Positions 48,831 through 61,270 of a DNA stretch of 64,000 bases are shown piece by piece. The position numbers and the translations under genes are program-made. Below the pieces are notes generated by a model. It was not told where the DNA came from. It was given only the letters and a program-made list of their open reading frames with translations, and did no database searches. Source of the stretch: Artemia franciscana (lineage: Eukaryota; Arthropoda; Branchiopoda; Anostraca; Artemiidae); NCBI RefSeq assembly GCF_032884065.1, contig NC_088879.1:23484038-23548037 (forward strand), read 5' to 3'. Every line of letters starts with the position of its first letter. Within the stretch, counting starts at the first letter, position 1.

Positions 48831-50655
48831 GGCCATATTATGGAGGTCCTATAAAGCTTTTTTGGTGTATCTTAAGTTAGGCCCCTATTAAACAAATTTT
48901 GTCAAGAAATAACCAACAGTAAAGTCTTCTAGTTTCTTGCATGATAACTATCATTTATTTCTGACTATTATCCTAGCTTAAATATATTCGTTGCTGGACA
49001 CCTACTAAGTGGAGAAGAGTCTGGTAAAAATAAGTGGTGTCAACTTCAAGTGTATTCATTGGACCAGGCTGCCTAGTCGGTCACTCAAACAGGTGTCTAT
49101 GCATATAATACCGAAATTTGTTGCTTTTTGGAATGCTTGTTTTGTTAATGTACAGTGACAGTGATAATATAAAATTAAGAAAAGCAATATGAGCAAGATT
49201 TATATACCTCTGAGAACTTATAATTTTTTGATTGATGTACATTTTTGAAATGATTTATTCATACTAGATGTTCATTTACAAGTTTTTGACCTATCCTGGG
49301 ATCCCTGTTCCAAAAGTGAGATTGGATTTTTCAAAGCTGGGGGCTTAATCCTCCTCTCTGTTTAGTGAGCACAAATCAATAATTGAAGCTTCGATCATTT
49401 CTATCTTATATTCAATGAGTATAAAAGGGTAATTTCCTTTATTTATTTGTCTTGTTTTGTCCTATAAGAATTTTTTTTGTCCAGCAGAATAAATGTTGAT
49501 CTTCTTAAGTTCAAATTCCACAAAAAGAAAGTTTAAATTTCACAAACAGAAAGCTTAAATTTCTAGATTAAAGTAAAAGTTCTGAGAAATACTGGTTTTA
49601 TATTTTTTTCCCTCTTAGGCTATGTTGCAAAAAATTCGTAAGCTAAGTGATCTCATTAAAAGTAATTAACTGCTTCAATTCCTAAAGACGACAAAAATTC
49701 ATTGAACCTGAAACAGACCACTGAAAGAAAAACCCTATTAAAAAAAAATCTTACCCACAGAAAAATTTATCAGAGTTATCTTTGATCCAGATGTTTATGG
49801 TTTAATCATATTAGTTAATGATAAAGAAATGCGAAGATGTATTATTTTCTAATCACCTGTTTCTCATACCAGTAGAAGTTCAATATAGTTTTCCTCTCTT
49901 TTGTTATTTATTCAGAGCAAGTCTTGTCACCTACAGCCTTCGCGACCAGTACCCTCTTATTTTAGTTACATTTTCTTTCCCTCCCAAGGTAAGTACCCAA
50001 AAAACCCAAATCTCGCGAGAAGGAGAAAGCGTTGCTAAGTAATTTGTTCGCATCAATTATTATAAATACGAGCATAAGGGGGAAAAAGTGGAATGAGAGC
50101 TGACGAATTATTAGCGCAATTGCATACAAGGTAGATTTATTGGAAAGAAAAAACTATTCTTAACAAAACATAACGAATTCACATTTTATGTATGACAAAA
50201 CAAAAATTGAAAGTCAATAACATAAATCATTTGAGAAACGGCAAACGACCGAAAACCAAATAATAGGGGAAGATAAATCCAAAAAAGAAATAAAAATAAA
50301 AGAGGAAACAAAAGAAAAAATTTAAACGGAAAAAAGTGAAAAACGTTTAAATTAAGTAAAAATCAATTGCTTAAAAAAGCATTAAAAATCAAATCAAATA
50401 AGAATCCTGAATCATAAATGGCGAAAACTTCAGACATTACTCCAATGCAATTCTGTAGGATTATCTCAAGCCAATAAAAGGGTCGTTTAGCACAATGAAT
50501 TAAGAACAGCAATCAAAACTGTATTTTTCAGGGTCTTAACAGCTGAAATTCAGATAATCTAAGCAAAAATCAAAAAAAGAGCGATAAACTGCTTGCTTAC
50601 AAATACATTCTAAGATTACACTTGATAGCCTTCACTTTTTTCGTTCATACCCTTT
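48831..50655. other. No gene recognised
   Basis: AT-rich single-copy DNA. One splice-flanked frame at 49873-49988 is described in the findings. Confidence 0.45.
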
Positions 50656-53600
50656 TTATGGCACTTGGTATTGACCAAGTGACATATAGCAATCGCAAAT
50701 TCTGTCGGTCCCGGTTTTGCCACTTTAGACACTTTTAGGAAAGCTAGGACGATGAAATTTGGCAGGCGTATCAGGGACCGGACCAGATTAAATTTGAAAT
50801 AATCGTTTTCCAGATATGACCATCTGGGGGTGGGGGAGTGGGGGGCCCGTTGATTCGGAAAAAATTGGAAAATTGAAGTATTTTTAACTTACGAACGGTT
50901 GATCAGATCTTAATGAAATTTGATGTTTGGAAGGACATCGTGTCTCAAAGCTGTTATTTTAAATCCCGACCGAAACTGGTGACATTGAGGGGGGGAACCT
51001 AAAAACTTGGAAAACACTTAAGAGTGGAGGGATCGGGATGAAACTCGGTCGGAAAAATAAACAGAAGTCCTAGATACATGATTGACATAACCGGAACGGA
51101 TCCACTCTCTTTGGGGTAGTTGGGGGGGGGGGCAATTCTGAAAAAATAGAAAAAATGAGGGTTTTTTAACTTAGGAACGGGTGATCGGATCTCAATGAAA
51201 TTTGATATTTAGATGGATATCGTGTCTCAGAGCTCTCATTTCAAATTCTGGCCAGATCTGGCGACATTGGGGGGAAGGTGGGAGGGAGAAACCTAAAATC
51301 TTAGAAAACACTTAGAGTGGAGGGATCGGGATGAAACTTGATGGAAAAAATAAGCGCAAGTCCTAGATACATGATTGACATAACCGGAACGGATCCGCTC
51401 TCTTTGGGGTAGCTGGGGCGGGGGTTAATTCTGAAAAATTAGAAAAAACTAGATCTACGTTGCATGTGCAACGTGAGGTGTGGCGGCAACCTTTGCTCGG
51501 CTTCGCCGAGTAAAGTGTTGCGAGAGCAACACTTTGGTTTTGTTTCCTCGCTGCAACTAAACGCTGAAGTTGTTAATCTGTAAGGATGCTAAAATACATA
51601 CTAGGTACACCAACTCGCAAAAGTTGCAAACACCTCATTGCTAAAGATGATTGTAGCCTTACAGCCGGTTATTACTTACAAGTCCCCTACATGTCTTACC
51701 ACTGGAACCAAATTGGTCTTACCATCAAATACAACGGAAACTAAAAATAGGTACACCAACTAGTAAGAGTTGCGAGCCCCTCATTGCCGAGGATGATTAT
51801 GAGCTAACAGCCGACTGTTGCTTACAACTCCCCTATATGTCTCACAATTGGTATCGGCCTATTTTTGGTTTCAGTGTGTACCTTACTACTGAAGTTGTCA
51901 ACCCCTTTAAACTTTCAAACTGGTATATCTCATGAAGGAATTTTTGTACAAAAAAATGGATGGATATACTTTGATCAGCTCATCAAAAGCTATCGACTGC
52001 CGTCGAAAAAATCTATCTGTCTTAGTTCAAAAGTTGACTTTTTTGCCGTAGGCCAACTTTCTAACGTCATCACTTAGAAAGGAGCGAAGGATAAACTCTA
52101 ATTTCTTTAGCAATGAGAGAACTTTTAAAGTTTAAGAGGCACATCTGACACCATTTCTCTACCGCAATCCCAAGTGCGAAAAACCGAATGATAAACTCAG
52201 CCGAAATCACGGCAGCACTTTCGGACTTGTGGGAAAATGCCGCTTTTTTGCTTCTCTAAATTTTTCTATTTATCACTCAAAGAAGATATATTGGCTGTGG
52301 GGCAGGGTAACTGTCGCATATATTTAACACTTATAGATTTTAGTCCATCTTCAATTTGAAACTGGTGCCTGCCTGCTTGCCTGCTAGAACGGAGCTTTCC
52401 ATTCGAAAGCAGAAACATGGTTTGATGAAACGAAAGCTTGGCTGCATAACTTCAGACAGTCCTCTCTGACATAGGCTATACAACTCCTCTTCACTTCACA
52501 CACAATAGGCTCTGGCTCAAGGACAAGCAAAAACCATCCTTTTTGGCCCCAGGCAAGAGTTCTACGAACCTTTCCAAAATGTAAAGTCATATTCATCAAT
52601 CCGGCCTAAGGTCCACACTTTCCGTAAAAACCGCAGAGGTTAGACCCTTACCACTTTCTAGGAATAAGCTGAAATCGGGATGCTAGGAACAAAAAAAAAA
52701 CACGACAAAACCAAAGTGTTGCTCTCGCAACACAATGAGGTACTTTTAACTTACGAACGGGTGATTGGATCTCAATGAAATTTAACACTTAGAAGGATAT
52801 CGTGTCTCCAACCTCTTATTTCAAATCCCGACCGGATCTGGTGACATGGGGGGGAGTTTTGGGTGGGGGTACCTAAAATCATGGAAAACGCTTAGATTGG
52901 AGGGATCGGGATGAACCTTGGTGGGAAAAATAAGCAGAAGTCCTAGATACGTGATTTACATAATTGGAACGGATCCGTTCTATTGGGCGGGGGGGTAATT
53001 ATGAAAAATTAGAAAAAATGACGCATTTTTAACTTACGTAGGAGTGATCGGATCTTCATGAAACTTCATATTTAGAAGGACCTCGTAACTCAGATCTCGT
53101 AATTTAAATTTCAACCGGATCCAGCGTCATTGGGGGGGAGAGACCAGAAATCTTAGAAAATACTTAAAGCGGAGCGACCAGGATGAAACTGGATGGGAAG
53201 AATAAAAACCTGTCTAAGATACGTGACTGACATAACCGGACTGGATCTGCTCTCTTTGGTGGATTTGGGAGGGGGATAATTTTGAAATTTGAGGTATTTG
53301 TAACTTGTGAAAGCGTGACCAGATCTTAATGAAAAATGATATTTAGAAGGATCTTGTGCTTTAAAGCTCTAATTTTAAATTCCGACCAGATCCTGTGATA
53401 TTGGGGGGAATTGGAGGGGGAAACCATAATTCTTGGAAAACGTGAAAATTAGGGTATTTTTATCTTACGAATAGGTGATCGGTCTTAATGAAATTTGATA
53501 TTCAGAAGGAATTCATAACTCAGAGCTCTTATTTCAAATCCCGACCAGATATTTTGACTTTGGGGGGAGTTGGAGGGGGAAATCTTGGAAAACACTTGTA

Positions 53601-54083
53601 GTGGAGGAATCGGGATGAAGCTTTGTGGATAGAATAGGCAAATGTCCTTGATACGTGATTGACTTAACCATACTGGATTCACTCTCTTTGGGGGAGTCTG
53701 GGGGGAGGGGTTCAGTGATTAGGCGAGTTTGGTGCTACTGGACGTACTAGGAGGATGAAAATTGGTAGGCGTGTCAGGGAGCTGCACAAATTGACTTGAT
53801 AAAGTCGTTTTCCCAGATTCGACCATCTGGGGAGCTAAAGGGAGAGGAAAAATTAGGTATTTATAACTTACGAGTCGGTGATCGGATCTTAATGAATTTT
53901 GATATTTAGAAGGACATCGTGACTCAAGAGCTCTTATTTTAAATCCTGACCGGCGTTAGGCCTCTGATTTTCCGTTTAAATCAATCTATTGATTCTTAGA
54001 ATTTTGTTAGAGCTCATACCATATGAGCTCTTGGCTCTTCTTGCCTCGTCACAAGTGCCATATGAGCTCTTAGCTCTTGTTTA
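50656..54083 (-). mobile_element. F1 element, full length, interrupted by F3
   Basis: About 2.14 kb of F1 split by the 1.29-kb F3 insertion at 51449-52733. The 3' end starts TATGGCACTTGGTATTGACC, with TGGCACTTG near 50658 forming the inverted partner of the 5' motif, but the GTCY microsatellite has shrunk to about one unit. About six core units follow. The 5' end at 54083 shows, on the minus strand, AACAAGAGCTAAGAGCTC and TATGGCACTTG. Confidence 0.92.
51449..52733 (-). mobile_element. F3 element, Helentron-like, nested in F1
   Basis: 1285 bp, richer in GC than its surroundings. A perfect 29-bp inverted repeat (51515-51543 and 52705-52733) lies at the outer right end but 66 bp inside the left end. 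Each arm contains GTTGC-GAGA-GCAAC. Beyond the left arm are the hairpin CTCGGCTTCGCCGAG (51496-51510), the near-palindrome ACGTTGCATGTGCAACGT (51457-51474) and a terminal CTAG. On the minus strand this is a 5' terminal repeat, and an internal 3' repeat followed by hairpins and CTAG, which is the Helentron/Helitron2 plan. Inside is an imperfect tandem pair of about 137 bp (AGGTACACCAACT-G). Frames of 70-71 codons at 51865 (plus) and 52384 (minus) match no family I know. Confidence 0.75.
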
Positions 54084-55039
54084 TTTTCCAATGATCTACT
54101 GCTTGTATACTTCGTAGGTCTAGTTTTTCTTTAATTTTTTTTTCACAGAAGATCTATTTCCTTCCCGAAAGCTTTGATTTTTTGTTTTCGTATTCTGACT
54201 GAAATATCATCCTCACTGTTTTGTTGTTTTGCTTTTTTTTTTTTTTTTTTTTTTACAAATTCATCACCAGTTAAGGCTTAACTGGTCTCCCTATATTAAA
54301 AAAATTCAAATATGCAGGGATATAAATATTTTACTTTCTAACGGCACTTTCTTTGAGCGAAAGATCTTGAAAAGAAATCCCTGACCCCCTCCCTCGAGGG
54401 AGCTGTTGGTATTTCAGAGATCTGACAACAAATCAAGCAAGTGAAAATACGGCCAGGGATACCATTCCATGAACACTCGCCTCAAAAGAAGTCTTTAAAG
54501 AAAAAGACATTCCAGTGTGCAGGGACCTGAATGTCGATTTTTGAATAAGAGTCTTTGTGAAAAATTATACAGAACCCCCAACGCCCTTACAACATACCTG
54601 TGTTTCCTAGGGGGTAAACATATAACAGGTTAGTACCCATGCAGGAGCCAATAGTTGCTTTAGCCTTTCATGATTCGCCTTAAATGGTACTAATATCCTT
54701 GTTATGCGCAAACTCTGAATGAGATAAAGAAAGAAAAAGCTGAAAACAGAGTGGAGAGAAAGACAAAAGAAATGTTCATATATTTAAACAAACTCTTGAA
54801 AAAGTTTTAGAGCCTTTGCCAAGGTCCAGAATTTTGAAGCCATATATTCTGACCTTATTCTTATCATTAAAAGTTTCTTTAGTTATTCCTATTGTGTTCG
54901 CTGTCTTATTTAGAATATTACACCAGTTTTTGAGCATTTTATTGGTTCAATTTTTGAATAGAAAGGCAATTTGGTCTAATAAATAATTCAATTATTGAAA
55001 AAGAATGGAAGAAGACGGACATAAAGAAGATTAGAAATT
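54084..55039. other. No gene recognised
   Basis: AT-rich with a T-run at 54233-54254; nothing recognised. Confidence 0.45.
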
Positions 55040-55162
55040 ATTCTGACTTCCACTTCAGAGAAGAACGCGGAATCGCTCAGATAATAATTTAAGGTAAAGA
55101 GGGAGGAGCTGAGTAGATTTTTTCACTTTATAAAAGATAATGGTACACTTACTTTGCATAAA
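55040..55162. repeat. Dispersed 125-bp repeat
   Basis: Partner of 33752-33875. Its right edge coincides with the start of the F2 copy at 55163. Confidence 0.8.
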
Positions 55163-56452
55163 CCAGTTTGTGGCAACCGGAACTCTAAAAAATAGAATTT
55201 TGATACGAATAGCTACATCAAAAGAATCGAATACTAATGCTGATTTTAAATATTTAAGTTTCATGAAGTTTAGTCTTACTCATCAAAAGTTACGAGCCTA
55301 AGAAAACTTGCTTTATTTTAAAAAATAGGAGAAAACATCCCTAAAAGTCATAAAATCTTAACGAAAATCACACCATCAGATTCAGCGTATCAGAGAGCCC
55401 TATCGTAAAAGTTTCAAGGTCTATCTACAAAAATATGGAATTTTGTATTTTTTGCCAGAAGGCAGATCACGGATGCGTGTTTATTTTATTTTTTTTTTTT
55501 TTGTTGTTGTTGTTTTTTCCCAGGGGTGATCGTATCGACTCAATGGTCCTAGAATGCTGCAAGAGGGCTCATTCTAACGGAAATGAAAAGTTCTGGTGCC
55601 CTTTTTAAGTGATCCAAAAATTGAAGGGCACCTAGGCCCCCTCCCACGCTAATTACTTTCCCAAAGTCAACGGATCGAAATTCTGAGATAACCATTTTAT
55701 TCAGCGTAGTCAAAAAACTTTATAACTATGTCTTTGGGGACGATTTACACCCCTACAGTCCCCATGGGAGGGGCTGCAAGTTACAAACTTTGACCAGTGC
55801 CTACATACAGTAATGGTTATTTGGAAATGTAAAGACGTTTTAAGGGGGATTTTAAGGTCGGTGGGGGGGGGGGGTTTAACAAGAGGTGGATATGTTGGGA
55901 GAACTTTCCATCGAAGAATTTGTCATGGGGGAATAAAATTTCCATGAAGGGAGCGCAGGATTTTCTTGCATTATTTAAACAAAATTCAATCGATCAAAAC
56001 AATGAGAAAGCCATTTAGCCAAAAAAATGAATCAGCAAATTTCGTTTTAATTATTCATCTGTGGAGAGCCAAAATCAAAACATGCATTGATTCACAAACG
56101 TTCAGAAACTGAATTAAAAAAAAATAGTTTTTATAACGGAGTGAGGAGCGACATTGAAGCTTAAAACGAACAGAAATTACTCCGTATATGAAAGGGGGTG
56201 CTCCCTCAAAAACGGCCCGCTCTTTACGCTAAAGTTTTTTACTGTTTGAAAAAGTGCAGTTAAGAGAAAGAGTCAAACTTTAGCGTAAAGAGCGGGGAGT
56301 TGATGAGGAAGCAGCCCCTTTCATATACGATGTAATTTCTGTTCATTTTATATGAAATTTATATATTTAAAATCAGTATAAAAATAAAATTCTTTTGATA
56401 TTGCCGTCGGAATCAAAATTTTATTTTTTAGAGTTTTGGTAACTATTGAGAA
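55163..56452 (-). mobile_element. F2 element, rearranged
   Basis: The hairpin end is damaged (CAGTTTGTGGCAACCG) and the AGTAAGGAGCGAC motif is lost. The interior follows the family to 55985, where several hundred bases are missing. It resumes in the block before the foldback, and the foldback runs to about 56345. A reversed piece of the hairpin-side sequence (56346-56452) follows, so part of the other end has been added in inverse orientation. Confidence 0.82.
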
Positions 56453-56710
56453 CGAAGCTTTAATCGTCGTATTCCATCCATCAGTATTAGCTCATTTCTT
56501 TCATAATAATTTTATTGCTATCCATTATTCCATCGAAAACCAGGTATAGAAGTTTTCATATATCTAGATCATTTTCCCTGTAAGACTATATCTATATCTA
56601 TCCCTGTAAGACTGTAAGACTATGTCGGATATCTAGATAAGCGGACAATGTCAATAGTCATTGTTATCCGGCCACTGTAAGGTCATTATTTAGTTTTAAG
56701 ATTCTTTGCG

Positions 56711-58180
56711 CTAAAGTTTTTTACTGTTTCAAAAAGAAGAGTTGAGAGAAAGAATTAAACTTTAGCATAAAGAGTGGGGCGTTAATGAGGAAGCAGCCGC
56801 TTTCATATACGAAGTAATTTCTGTTCGTTTGAGTTTCAATGTTGCTCCTTACTTTCAGTTAGAAAATTTGTTTTTTTATTTATTTCAAATATAAAATCAA
56901 AAGAAAAAAAATGACCTTCGATGAGATAAATGAAGATAAGAAAAGCCCAGATTTGGAATTGCATAGGCACAAGAAAAGAGAAGAATAAAATATTTGATAT
57001 TCAAAAACGGCAGCATGTCAGTACTTTTCCCTGACAGTCGGTCCGTCTCTAAGTTATTATGTGACCGGCTCTAGAAAACGCTTTTTCACAAGGGACTCAG
57101 GCGTCAAATGCTATCATTAATTTCATTTTAACTTGGCATAGGTATTTTTGAGACCCCATAGCAGAAGACTTCCACCATTTGAGTGGATCGATCAGTTTTT
57201 CTCTTTTTTTTTTTTTAAACTTTTCCACGAATTTTGTACATTATACAAAAATTAGGTATTCTTTTCTTTGGCCACACGGCCATTCTATGACGAACAAACA
57301 AGTTTTAAAATGGGGATACATTCATTTATTAAGACAATGAAATAAAAGAAGAAAAAACAGATACTAAATACAGATATTTGGATCACATAACCAGCGATCG
57401 TTATCAGTAGAATTACTAAAATGATATTACTAGATATGTTACTTTGTGAATGACCCGAATAAAGTTATTTATTTGGTTGTGCATAAATACGATAGTTTCA
57501 ATTCTGTTATTTTAGTAATTCTACTGATGACGGTCGATATGTAATCGAAATATTTGGAATTGTGTACCTGTTTGTTCTTTTTTCACTGTCTAAATAAATG
57601 GATATATCCCCATTTTAAAATTTATTTTTTTGTTGAACCCAAAATGAGAAAAAAAGAAACAAATTATCTATCAAACAGTTCGTGGTAACGAACTGTAGTA
57701 AGGAGCGACCCGGCTCAATATTAACTGAAACGCTAAAAAAAGGAATTTTTGATATCAATAACTACATCAAAAGAATTTCATTTTGATTCTGACTTTAAAT
57801 ATATAAGTTTAATCAAGTTTAGTCTTACCCATCAAAAGTTACGAGCCTGAGAAAATTTGCATTATTTTAGAAAATGGGGGGAAACACTCTCCCCAAAAGT
57901 CATAAAATCTCAACGAAAATCACACCATTAGATTCAGCAAATCAGAGAACCTTAGTGTAAAAGTTTCAAGCTCCCATCTACAAAAATGTAGAATTTTGTA
58001 TTTTTTGCCACAAGGCAGATCACGGATGGGTGTTTATTTGTTTTGTTTTTTGCTTTTTTTCTTGGAAGATCGTATCGACCCAGTGGTCATAGAATCATGC
58101 GATAGGGCTCATTCTAACCGAAATGAATAGTTCTAGTGCCTTTTTAAGTGACTAAAAAAATTGGAGGGCACTTTGGCACC
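56711..58180. repeat. Duplicated block, copy A (no LINE insertion)
   Basis: Order: half of an F2 foldback (56711-56883), about 410 bp of otherwise unique DNA (AAAAACGGCAGCATGTCAGT, CCATAGCAGAAGACTTCC), an F4 MITE and the start of an F2 element. The same order recurs at 61286-64000. The CATTTTAACTTGGCATAG site near 57125-57143 is the empty counterpart of the LINE insertion in copy B. Confidence 0.92.
57295..57640. mobile_element. F4 foldback MITE, complete
   Basis: About 345 bp, almost all of it in two inverted arms of about 135 bp. Outer parts are TTTTAAAATGGGGATA and its inverse; inner parts are CAGTAGAATTACTAAAAT and its inverse ATTTTAGTAATTCTACTG. A central spacer of about 90 bp separates the arms. 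No coding capacity. Superfamily unknown; the target duplication is not clear. Confidence 0.85.
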
Positions 58181-59980
58181 CTCCCACGTTAATTATTTTC
58201 CAAAGTCACCATATCAAAATTCTGAGACAGCCATTTTATTCACCGTAGTCAAAAACCACATAACTATGTCTTTGGGGACGACCTACTCCCCCACAGTCCC
58301 CATTGGAGGGGCCACAAGTTAGAAACTTAGACCAGTGCTTACATATAGTAATGGTTATTTGGAAGTGTACAAATATTTTCAGGGAGATTTTTAGGCTGGG
58401 GGGCGTTGAGTTTAGGGAACTTTCTTTGGAGGAATTTTTCATGGGGGAAGAAAATTTTCGTGAAGGGACCGCAGGATTTTCTAGCTTTGTTTAAAAAAAA
58501 ACAATGAAAAAATAAATATGACAAAGTGTTTTCAACTGAAAGTAAGGAGAAAAATTAAAACTTAAAACGAACGGAAATTATTACGCATATGATTGGCTCA
58601 TCTCCTCCTAATACCTCGCTCTTTACGCTAAAGTATTTTTAGTAATTTCAACTATTTATTCTACGGCTTTTGTGATTCAAGGGTCATTCTTAAGAAATTG
58701 GGACAAAATTTAAGCTTTTGTGTAGTTGCCTTTTGTTCTAGTTGCCTTTTGAAGCATCAAAAAATGGAGGGTAGCTAGGCCTCCTCCACCACTTCTTTTT
58801 TTTCTCAAAATCTTCCGATTAAAACTATGAGAAAGCCATTTAGCCAAAAAAATGCAAAAAAAACTTGTTTTTTTATTTTATTTCTGAATGTTTTTGAATT
58901 AATGCATTTATTTTGGCTCACCGCACATGAGTAAATAAAATAAAATTTGCATATTACTTTTTTTTGGCTAAATGGTTTTCTCATAGTTTCGATCGGTTGA
59001 TTGTGATAAGAAAAGCGTGGGGGAGGAGACCTAGTCTCCGCCCAATTTGGTTTACTTAAAAATACAACTAGATTTATTTATTTTTTTCACAGACTTTAAA
59101 CATACTTTCCTTACGAATTGACTTATGTAACCAACTTCTGTATTTCTGTATTTTCATTACGTATATGAGATGGTTCGTCCCCTCGTCGATACCTCGCTAT
59201 TTACGCCAAAGCTTTATTTTTGTCCACAATCTTTAGGGATGACCCCTAAATAAAAAAGGCCGCAGAATAAATAGTTGAAATTCTTATAAATACTTTAGCG
59301 TAAAGAGCAAGATATTGAGGAGGAGACGCAATATTTTATGTTTGTCTTAAGTTTTAATGCTACTCATTACTTCCATTTGACATTTTTTTTTATTTATTCT
59401 TTCATTGTTTTTTTAAATAATGCTAGAAAATCCTGCGCTCCCTTCATGGAAATTCTCTTCTCTAATGATAAATTCCTCCATGGAAAGATCCTACCAGGTT
59501 GACCTCTCCCCAAACCCACCCCAACGCGAAAAAGTCCCCCTGAAAACGTCGGTGCGCTTCATAATAACCATTACTATATGTAGGCAATGGTCAAATTTTG
59601 TAACTTGCAGCCCCTCCCCCGGGGACTGCGGGAGATTGAATCGTCTCCAAAGACGTCTCCAATCGTCTCCAAAAAATTCAAAATTCCACATTTTTGTAGA
59701 TAGGAACTTGAAACTTCTACAGTAGGGTTCTCTGATGCGCTGAATCTGATTGGTGTGATTTTCGTTAAGATTCTACGACTTTTAGGGGGTGTTGCTTCCT
59801 ATTTTCTAAAATAAGGCAAATTTTCTCAGGCCCATAACTTTTGGTGGGTAAGATTAAACTTGATGAAAATTATATATTTAAAATCAACATAAAAATACAA
59901 TTCTTTTGATGTAACTCTTGGTATCAAAAATCCGTCTTTTAGGGTTTTGGTTTTAGTTCGTTACCACGACCTGTTTGATA
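57672..59980. mobile_element. F2 inverted pair (head-to-head)
   Basis: The left arm (57672 to about 58860) starts with CAAACAGTTCGTGGTAACG and follows F2 inwards. The right arm (about 58862 to 59980) is F2 in the opposite orientation, ending GTTCGTTACCACGACCTG and TTTGATA. The arms meet where the foldback should be; the foldback has been lost. The inverse ends extend to TATCAAACAG and CTGTTTGATA. The result is a 2.3-kb element with arms of about 1.1 kb. Each arm has its own small deletions, so the join is not recent. Confidence 0.88.
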
Positions 59981-60889
59981 GTAGTTGTAGCAGTAATAAT
60001 AATATTATGAGCAGTAGTAGCTGTAGGAGTAAAAGAAGTAGTGTTTTGATACGCTGTCATGGAAAAACTGGGATAGGATAGTAGCAATACTACTTGGCAT
60101 TATTCATAGCCCCGTGAAATTTGTTGGCAGATTTGACAATTTTTGGAATCCTGCTAGTGCCAGCCTTAGAACTTTTTCCATACATGGATGCAAATTCGAT
60201 TAGTTCAGTATCCCCCCACAATAAGCCTAAGTTTTAGTTCCGAGTATCCGTGTTTTTTTGTTTTTTTTCAAAATTTAGGAAATATATTTACGTATCTTCA
60301 AAACTTTATAAATTGGGATTGAGCAAAGTTGTGAAGCTGTAAACAATTTTGTTGTAGCCTACTTCATTCAAGCAGAAGATCTTTCTTGCAAGGTTTCATT
60401 TTATAACACATGTTTTTAAAGGTCTTCAAAGGTCAGGGCCCTCTAGAGGGAGAATGTGTGGAGGTAGGTACTTCAAAATACCTTCCCGGAATATACTTTA
60501 GACCTATCCCTGAAAGTTTCATTTTCCTAACTTAACCTCTTTCTGAGGTAGCCAAAAGTCAATAAACTAGAATTTTACCATTTATATGAATTATTCAATA
60601 TTTTTCCAAATTAAGTCACTCTAACATCTCCAACATGCACTTCAACTGCTCAAATTAAACTGACTATAATGTAGTTGCACTCTTCTTAAGGTGTAAGCAA
60701 AATTTAAACAAAATGATGACCATAAACTTAAAACTTATAACAGGGTGACATGAAATGATCTCTCGTTTGTTCAAGCTGAGGTATGCCTCAATAGATTACA
60801 CACCGGAAGTGCGACTGCAAAACTTGTCATATATCAAATTTCGTAATTTAAAATGGGGCAAAGATTGGGAAAAAAGACAGGAAAAAGGT
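59981..60889. other. No gene recognised
   Basis: AT-rich with a short run of TAG-type triplets near 59985-60045. No element recognised. Confidence 0.45.
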
Positions 60890-61270
60890 TTGTAAGTCAG
60901 GATATGTAACCATTGTTTACATATAGTATTTCGTTTTAGGAACTATAAAGACACTTTTTGAGGAGCGATGAGAATTTTCTACTACGGGGATTTTCTACTG
61001 GGATAATTTTCCGCGGGAAGGGAAGTTCCCAGCGGTAAGCTTTCCAAGAGAAATTTTGCACTGGGGGAATCTGCTAAAATTTTTATGCTCTTTTGGTCAA
61101 CTTTCTCTCTGCCGACTCTGTTTTACATTTGAAAATACTAGGGGGGATTGTCGAGGGGAAATATCTGTCGGGTAGGAATTGTCTAGAGTATCTTTCCATT
61201 GGTGGGAGATTTTATGTCGGAGAAATTCTCCATGGGGGAGTTTTCCACATGATGAGTTCTTCAGAGGATA
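60890..61270 (-). mobile_element. F2-related sequence, strongly diverged
   Basis: GTTTACATATAGTA-TT, AACTATAAAGAC and repeated GGGGGA/CTGGG-AA-TTTTC text resemble the F2 segment around 39430-39600 but with heavy divergence. No ends are present. Confidence 0.4.
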
